From assembly GCF_020037125.1 (NCBI RefSeq), contig NZ_JAIQDG010000019.1, positions 124,001-188,000 on the forward strand: a stretch of 64,000 nucleotides of DNA, in the 5' to 3' direction. Of the stretch, positions 59,963 to 64,000 are shown piece after piece. Numbering within the stretch: the first letter of the stretch is position 1; each line of letters begins with the position of its first letter. A program made the translations under genes and the position numbers. The DNA comes from Myxococcus sp. RHSTA-1-4 (GTDB taxonomy: Bacteria; Myxococcota; Myxococcia; Myxococcales; Myxococcaceae). Under the pieces are notes generated by a model. The model had not been told where the DNA came from, searched no databases, and worked only from the letters and a program-made list of their open reading frames with translations.

Positions 59963-60459
59963 GAGCGGCGCTCCGCTTCGAAGCCGGCCAGCACCCCGTC
60001 GAAGTCCGCCATCCGCTCCTCCGCGAGGCCCGGCGGCGCCACGTAGGAGAAGTCGAACACGCAGTTGTCCTTCTTCAGCACCACCAGCTCGAGCTGCACC
60101 GGCACGCCGTCCAGCTTCGCCAGGTACCGGCTGCGCAGGGCCTCGCGCCCGGCCAGGGGGACGAGCCGCTGGGACACCTCCTGGCGCTCGGTGAAGCCCG
60201 CCAGCAGGTGGCGCGTGAGCACCGGCAGCGGCGGGTCGTCATGCCCCTCGCACGTGGCGTTGATGGAGAGCGCGCGGCCGGTGCCCTCCTCGGAGAAGGC
60301 CAGGTCGTTGCCCTCCAGCCACACGCGGTGCCAGGACTCCGGCAGCTTGCCCACGCGGTAGCGCACGGCGGGCTTGGTGAGCACGGAGTCCTCGAAGCTC
60401 ACACGGCGGCAGCCCGCGAGGGGCGCGACCAGCAGGAGCAGCAACAGTATCCGTGGCAT
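59959..60459 (-). CDS. Lipoprotein of the Mla operon
   Basis: 166 residues. Lipoprotein signal ends in PLAGC (C17). The body has no recognised family; it includes WHRVWLEGNDLAFSEEGTGRALSINATC and a C-terminal AxxRMADFDGVLAGFEAE. Coupled by a 4-base overlap (ATGA) to the MlaE gene and the first gene of the operon. An outer-membrane lipoprotein of an Mla system could act like MlaA or a chaperone, but no similarity to MlaA was seen. Role inferred from position only. Confidence 0.8.
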   Translation of the reverse strand: MPRILLLLLLVAPLAGCRRVSFEDSVLTKPAVRYRVGKLPESWHRVWLEGNDLAFSEEGTGRALSINATCEGHDDPPLPVLTRHLLAGFTERQEVSQRLVPLAGREALRSRYLAKLDGVPVQLELVVLKKDNCVFDFSYVAPPGLAEERMADFDGVLAGFEAERRS

Positions 60460-60775
60460 GGCACCGTTCTTCGTGTGTCTCTCCCGACCCTGTGCGGGCA
60501 GTCATGCGCCAGCGAAGGCGTCCCTGCAAGGTCTTCCATGTGGGGAAACGTCCACTGTCACACCTCGGCGCATTCCCGCGCGGGGGGCCGTGCATGTCCG
60601 TCCGCCACGTCTCCGGTCAATCACGACGGGCCTCCGGCCGAGGGGAGTCCCCCGCCGCCGCGCCGGTTCCCATCTTCTTCCCAGCAACCCGGCACGGGAA
60701 TGCGGAGGCATGCGAGGGGCCCTCCCGTTTCCCGCTCCCTCCCCTTCAGGAGGAGCGGCTCCGGGTGGGGAGGAC
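60460..60775. other. Divergent intergenic region upstream of the Mla operon
   Basis: 316 bases between the Mla operon (-) and a small membrane protein gene (+). Both promoters must lie here. No clear promoter hexamers, repeat or ORF with coding character was seen; a GGGGAGGAC ribosome binding site ends it. Confidence 0.5.
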
Positions 60776-61180
60776 ATGATGGACGGCGGACTCGCGGTAT
60801 TCGGCTTCGGTCTGTTCCTGCTGGGAATCGCCAACCTCTACGCGCGCACCTCCTACTGGTTGGCGTGGGTGCTGCTGGTCATCTCGCTGGTGTCCATGGG
60901 GGTGGCCTTCAGCGAGTCGAAGCGGCTGCGCGAGATATCCCTGGGCCTGGGCGTGACGCTGCTGGTGCTGTCCGTGGTGGCCATGGCCACGGGCACGCCG
61001 TGGTGGCTGTCTCTCTTCACCTTCGTGTTCGCCGTGGCGTACGGCCTGCTGTGGGCGGAGTACCGCTACGCCTTCTTCGGACACATCAGTCCCGAGGAGG
61101 CGGCGGCCCACGAACGGGCCCACCAGGAGCGGCGCTTCCACGTGCACTGGCCCTGGCACCGGCGCCGCGCCATGCCCTGA
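60776..61180 (+). CDS. Small multi-spanning membrane protein
   Basis: 134 residues (or 133 from the second Met at 60779, which has better spacing from GGGGAGGAC). Four hydrophobic segments: about 5-22, 26-45, 55-72 and 75-95. The C-terminal tail is His/Arg-rich (AHERAHQERRFHVHWPWHRRRAMP). No family recognised. The upstream frame is open to 60374 but the earlier part is not hydrophobic and overlaps the Mla promoter region. It ends one base from recF on the other strand. Confidence 0.75.
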   Translation: MMDGGLAVFGFGLFLLGIANLYARTSYWLAWVLLVISLVSMGVAFSESKRLREISLGLGVTLLVLSVVAMATGTPWWLSLFTFVFAVAYGLLWAEYRYAFFGHISPEEAAAHERAHQERRFHVHWPWHRRRAMP

Positions 61181-61181
61181 G

Positions 61182-62327
61182 TCAGGACTCGGGCGGGGGC
61201 GACTGCTCGCCGCCGCGCACCACCACCTGCCCCGCGTGGACGGAGAGCCAGAGCGTGTCCTCCGCCGCCGCGGCGCGCACCAGGGAGCCGTCCGTGGTGG
61301 TGAGGAACACCTGCGCGCCGCTCTTCGCCAGGTAGTTCATCAGGTACGCGTTGCGCTCCGGGTCCAGCTCGCTCGACACGTCGTCCAGCAGCAAGAGCGG
61401 CAGGAAGCCCATCGCGGCCTCCAGGTTCTCGATTTCGGCAATCTTCCAGCCGAGCACCAGCGCCCGCTGCTGTCCCTGGCTCGCGTACGCCCGGGCACTG
61501 CGCCCGCCCAGCGTCACCGACACGTCGTCCGCGTGCGGCCCCACCGACGTGAAGCCCCGGTCCAAATCCCTGCGGAGGCGCTCGTTCAGTGACTCGCGCA
61601 GCGCCGCGGCCAGCGCCGCCTCGTCCGCCGTGGCGAAGTCGCCTCCCAGGTGCGCCGGGTGGTAGCCGTACGAGGCCGGGTCCACCGTGCGGCCAATGGA
61701 CGCGAAGGTGGCCTGCGCCCGGGGCGCCAGCTCCGCCATCAGCGCGCGCCGCCGCGCGTAGATGCGCGCCCCGGCCTTGGCCAGCGTCTCGTCGTACGCC
61801 TCCAGGTACGCGGCCTCCACCGCGTGGCCCTCGCGCAGCAGGCGGTTGCGGTTCTTCAGGGCGCGCGCGTACTCGCGGCTCTCGCGGAGGAAGGCCGGGA
61901 AGCGGTTGAACACCGCGCGGTCCAGGAAGGTCCGCCGGGCATCCGGCCCGCCCTTCACCACCTCCAGGTCATCCGGCGTGAAGGCCACCACGGAGACACC
62001 GCCGAAGTACTCCTCCAGGCTGGGCGCCTTCTTCCCGTCCACGAAGGCCTGCCGTGTGCCACCGCCCACCTCGACGGAGATTTCGCGCTCGGCTCCCTTG
62101 AGGAGGAAGCGGCCCGTCACCCGCGCCGTCTGGGTGCCCCAGCGGACCAGCTCCGACAGGCGGCCCGCGCGCAGCGGCTTGAGGGTGGCCAGGAAATAGA
62201 GGGCCTCCAGCAGGTTCGTCTTGCCCTGCCCGTTCTGCCCCACGGCGATGGTCGCGTGGGCGCTGGGCAGGAGGTGGACCTGGGGGAGGTTGCGGAAGTC
62301 CTGGACTTGGAGCGCGAGGAGGCGCAC
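61182..62327 (-). CDS. recF: DNA replication and repair protein RecF
   Basis: 381 residues. N-terminal LQVQDFRNLPQVHLLPSAHATIAVG with Walker A GQNGQGKTN (30-38), middle TPDDLEVVKGGPDARRTFLDRAVF, and Walker B LPLLLLDDVSSELDPERNAYL; also the RecF motif SQGQQRALVLGWKIAEIENLEA. These define the SMC-like RecF ATPase that loads RecA at single-strand gaps. In most bacteria recF lies next to gyrB; here it is about 22 kb away and next to an OsmC gene. Confidence 0.97.
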   Translation of the reverse strand: MRLLALQVQDFRNLPQVHLLPSAHATIAVGQNGQGKTNLLEALYFLATLKPLRAGRLSELVRWGTQTARVTGRFLLKGAEREISVEVGGGTRQAFVDGKKAPSLEEYFGGVSVVAFTPDDLEVVKGGPDARRTFLDRAVFNRFPAFLRESREYARALKNRNRLLREGHAVEAAYLEAYDETLAKAGARIYARRRALMAELAPRAQATFASIGRTVDPASYGYHPAHLGGDFATADEAALAAALRESLNERLRRDLDRGFTSVGPHADDVSVTLGGRSARAYASQGQQRALVLGWKIAEIENLEAAMGFLPLLLLDDVSSELDPERNAYLMNYLAKSGAQVFLTTTDGSLVRAAAAEDTLWLSVHAGQVVVRGGEQSPPPES

Positions 62328-62372
62328 GGCCTCCTCCGTATAACCTCCTCCGCGCCCTCGCGGGGACCTATC

Positions 62373-62496
62373 TCACTTCACCGTCCCGAGCCGGTAGACG
62401 GCGCCCGTCCGGGTGAAGAGCAGGAGGGCTGCCCGGCCCACCTCGGGGGCAGCGGCAGGCGCACCTCGCCCCAGCGCCACCGGAAGGCTCCCGGCG
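62373..62496 (-). pseudogene. Possible frameshifted remnant between osmC and recF
   Basis: On the minus strand one frame reads LTPGAFRWRWGEVRLPLPP and then the neighbouring frame continues EVGRAALLLFTRTGAVYRLGTVK to a stop at 62373. Joined by a single frameshift near 62450 they look like a continuous C-terminal end of a beta-rich protein. The upstream part, if any, would overlap the OsmC gene, so the original gene has largely been lost. Could also be chance. Confidence 0.25.
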
Positions 62497-62949
62497 TCAG
62501 CGGGAGGTCGAAACCTCTTCGATGGCCGGCTCCATGAGCACCTCCGCGGTGATGCTCTGCCCGATGAAGCAGTACTTGTGCGCCTTCTCGAACATCTCCC
62601 GCACCTTGGCGGCATCCGTCCCCGGCGCCACGCGGATGGTGGGGGCCAGCCGGACCTTCGTCACCCGCGTCACCTTGTCCACCGTGTCGATGGCGACGGT
62701 GACGTGGTCCTCGTAGCCGCGCACGTCCAGGCGCACCTTCTTCGCCAGCGCCAGGAACGTGAGCATGTGACACGTGGACAGCGAGGCCCCGAACAGGTCC
62801 TCGGGATTCCAGCGCGTCTCGGTCCCTCCGTACGGGCCCGCGGAGCTGACCGCGATGTCGTGCTTGCCCGCGGTGCTGACCACCGCGTCACGGCTGAACT
62901 CGGAGGCCGTGGAACCCTCCCATCGAAGCTGCAGCGGAAACTCGTGCAA
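62497..62949 (-). CDS. OsmC/Ohr family protein
   Basis: 150 residues. First Cys is C60 in LSTCHMLTFLALAKK and the second lies in HKYCFIGQS; these two form the redox centre of OsmC/Ohr peroxidases. The signature WNPEDLFGASLSTC and the central GTETRW turn support the family. It is inferred to reduce organic hydroperoxides or fatty acid peroxides. Same strand as recF; the gap to recF holds a possible remnant. Confidence 0.9.
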   Translation of the reverse strand: MHEFPLQLRWEGSTASEFSRDAVVSTAGKHDIAVSSAGPYGGTETRWNPEDLFGASLSTCHMLTFLALAKKVRLDVRGYEDHVTVAIDTVDKVTRVTKVRLAPTIRVAPGTDAAKVREMFEKAHKYCFIGQSITAEVLMEPAIEEVSTSR

Positions 62950-63040
62950 GGCCTACCTCCCGGAATGACGGAACGTCACGGGCACCATAGGCCGTCCCGG
63001 CGCCATTGCACGCAAGCGCCCCGGCTTCACGTCGTCCAAC

Positions 63041-64000
63041 TTATGAAGCCTGTACGACGGCCTCCACCGGCAGGAGCGGCAGCTCCACGAAGAACGTGGC
63101 GCCCTCGCCGGGCTGGCTCTCCACGCGGATGGTGCCGCCCATGGCCTCGATGAGCGTGCGCACCACGTACAGCCCCAGCCCCAGGCCGCCGTAGTGCCGC
63201 TCGGACACGGCGCGCTCGAACTTCTGGAAGATGCGCGCGTGCGCGGCGGCGTCGATGCCGATGCCCTCGTCCCGCACCCACAGCCGCGCGTGCCCCTCCC
63301 GCTCCTCCACGTGCAGGTGCACGGGCCGGCCCGCGCCGTACTTGAGCGCATTGGACAGGAGGTTGGAGACCACCTGCTCCAGCCGCAGCCGGTCCCAGCT
63401 TCCCACGCACGGGCCCGCCAGCCGCAGGTCCAGCGCGCACCCGGCCCGCTCCGCCTCCGGCCCGAAGCGCGCCGCCACCTCCTGGACGAGCGCGGCCAGG
63501 TCCACCTCCTCGCGGTGGATTCGCAGCCGCCCGGTGCTGATGCGGGACACGTCCAGCAGACCGTCGATGAGCTCCGCCAGCCGCGCCACCTGCCGCTTCA
63601 TCGCCGCCACCTCCCGGCCATGCCGGCGCGCCAGCGAGGAGTCCGGGTCCGCGTCGATGGCGCGCGCCAGCGCATGCAGCCGCAGCCCCAGCGACGTCAG
63701 CGGCGTCTTCAGCTCGTGGCTGGCGACGGACAGGAACTCGTCCCGCGCGCGGATGGCCTCCTGCAGGTGCCGCTCCACCGTCTTCAGCCGGGTGATGTCC
63801 AGGAAGGGCATCACCACCCTGGCGGGGTGCCCGTGCATGGCGGGCAGCGTCTCCGAGGAGACGCTGAGGAAGAAGTCGCCGGCCTGCGTGTGCCAGCTCA
63901 CCTCCAGCGCGTCCAGCCGCTCGCCGCGGGCCACGCGGGCGGCGGGCAGCTCCTCCTTGCCGAGCCGCCGGCCCTCCATGTCCGTGACATGGAACAACTC
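63041..64000 (-). CDS. PAS-domain sensor histidine kinase (5' part outside the window)
   Basis: The frame runs from the stop at 63041 to the window edge. Visible part, about 319 residues: end of a PAS domain (LSVSSETLPAMHGH, VVMPFLDITRLK), HisKA with SVASHELKTPLTS (phosphorylation His), and a complete ATPase domain: N box VVSNLLSNALKYG, G1 RDEGIGID, F box IFQKFERAV, G2 GGLGLGL. It therefore looks active, unlike the kinase at 43955..45067. The start codon lies beyond the window. Partner response regulator not visible. Confidence 0.9.
   Translation of the reverse strand, partial: ELFHVTDMEGRRLGKEELPAARVARGERLDALEVSWHTQAGDFFLSVSSETLPAMHGHPARVVMPFLDITRLKTVERHLQEAIRARDEFLSVASHELKTPLTSLGLRLHALARAIDADPDSSLARRHGREVAAMKRQVARLAELIDGLLDVSRISTGRLRIHREEVDLAALVQEVAARFGPEAERAGCALDLRLAGPCVGSWDRLRLEQVVSNLLSNALKYGAGRPVHLHVEEREGHARLWVRDEGIGIDAAAHARIFQKFERAVSERHYGGLGLGLYVVRTLIEAMGGTIRVESQPGEGATFFVELPLLPVEAVVQAS

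Noticed and set aside
60374..60775. Upstream extension of the small membrane protein
   Set aside because: Composition is that of intergenic DNA and a good ribosome binding site precedes the ATG at 60776.

Overview
The window looks like chromosome from a myxobacterium, most likely family Myxococcaceae (Myxococcus, Corallococcus or Pyxidicoccus type). The reasons are very high GC with G/C-rich third codon positions, two Myxococcus-specific paralogous families (DUF2378/TIGR02265 at 46034..46648 and DUF2381/TIGR02268 at 33747..34667), a eukaryotic-type Ser/Thr kinase with a PEGA-like domain, many lipoproteins, and Asp-Ala-Gly spacer repeats. Identification is by recognition of families only; no search was run.

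Layout. 1-5.8 kb: Ton-type energy module (ExbB end, two ExbD) followed by a TonB-dependent receptor with a regulatory-like extension and a beta-helix lipoprotein, closed by strong hairpins. 6-8.1 kb: SRPBCC membrane protein and zinc alcohol dehydrogenase. 8.1-10 kb: a Septu-like (ATPase + HNH) defence pair, followed by an intergenic region with CCTTAT boxes and a 90-bp tandem array of palindromes. 10.6-18.4 kb: AT-hook protein, phosphoesterase lipoprotein, exported protein, Ser/Thr kinase, small membrane protein and a zinc-ribbon-like protein.

18.4-31.6 kb, all on the minus strand, is the most unusual part. A three-gene unit, protease-dockerin / VWA-dockerin / large propeller-like lipoprotein, is present twice in tandem. 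The proteases are unrelated (S8 in one unit, S1 in the other) but carry the same dockerin-like tail. At the VWA-to-propeller junction each unit has strong hairpins; in one unit these are expanded into a 59-bp tandem array whose stems covary. A lipoprotein with one CxxCH motif follows.

32-39.1 kb: outer-membrane protein with an OMPLA-like HxSNG motif, a lipoprotein and DUF2381 pair, a coupled AAA ATPase + PIN nuclease pair, and gyrB. 39-46 kb: acetyltransferase, an XRE-EIIA fusion regulator coupled to a CPA2 antiporter with universal-stress domains, and a decaying two-component locus (kinase missing its N box, next to a kinase fragment). 46-50.6 kb: DUF2378, class V aminotransferase, M20 peptidase, ATP-grasp ligase. 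50.6-57 kb: C39 peptidase-ABC exporter with a 62-residue partner, then a sulfatase with its anaerobic maturase. 57.1-60.5 kb: an Mla-type lipid transport operon. 60.7-64 kb: small membrane protein, recF, OsmC protein and a sensor kinase running off the window.

Functions fall into envelope traffic (Ton, Mla, C39 exporter), secreted or surface hydrolases (sulfatase, proteases, phosphoesterase), signalling, and two separate ATPase-nuclease pairs of defence type. No rRNA, tRNA, CRISPR array, transposase or integrase was recognised.
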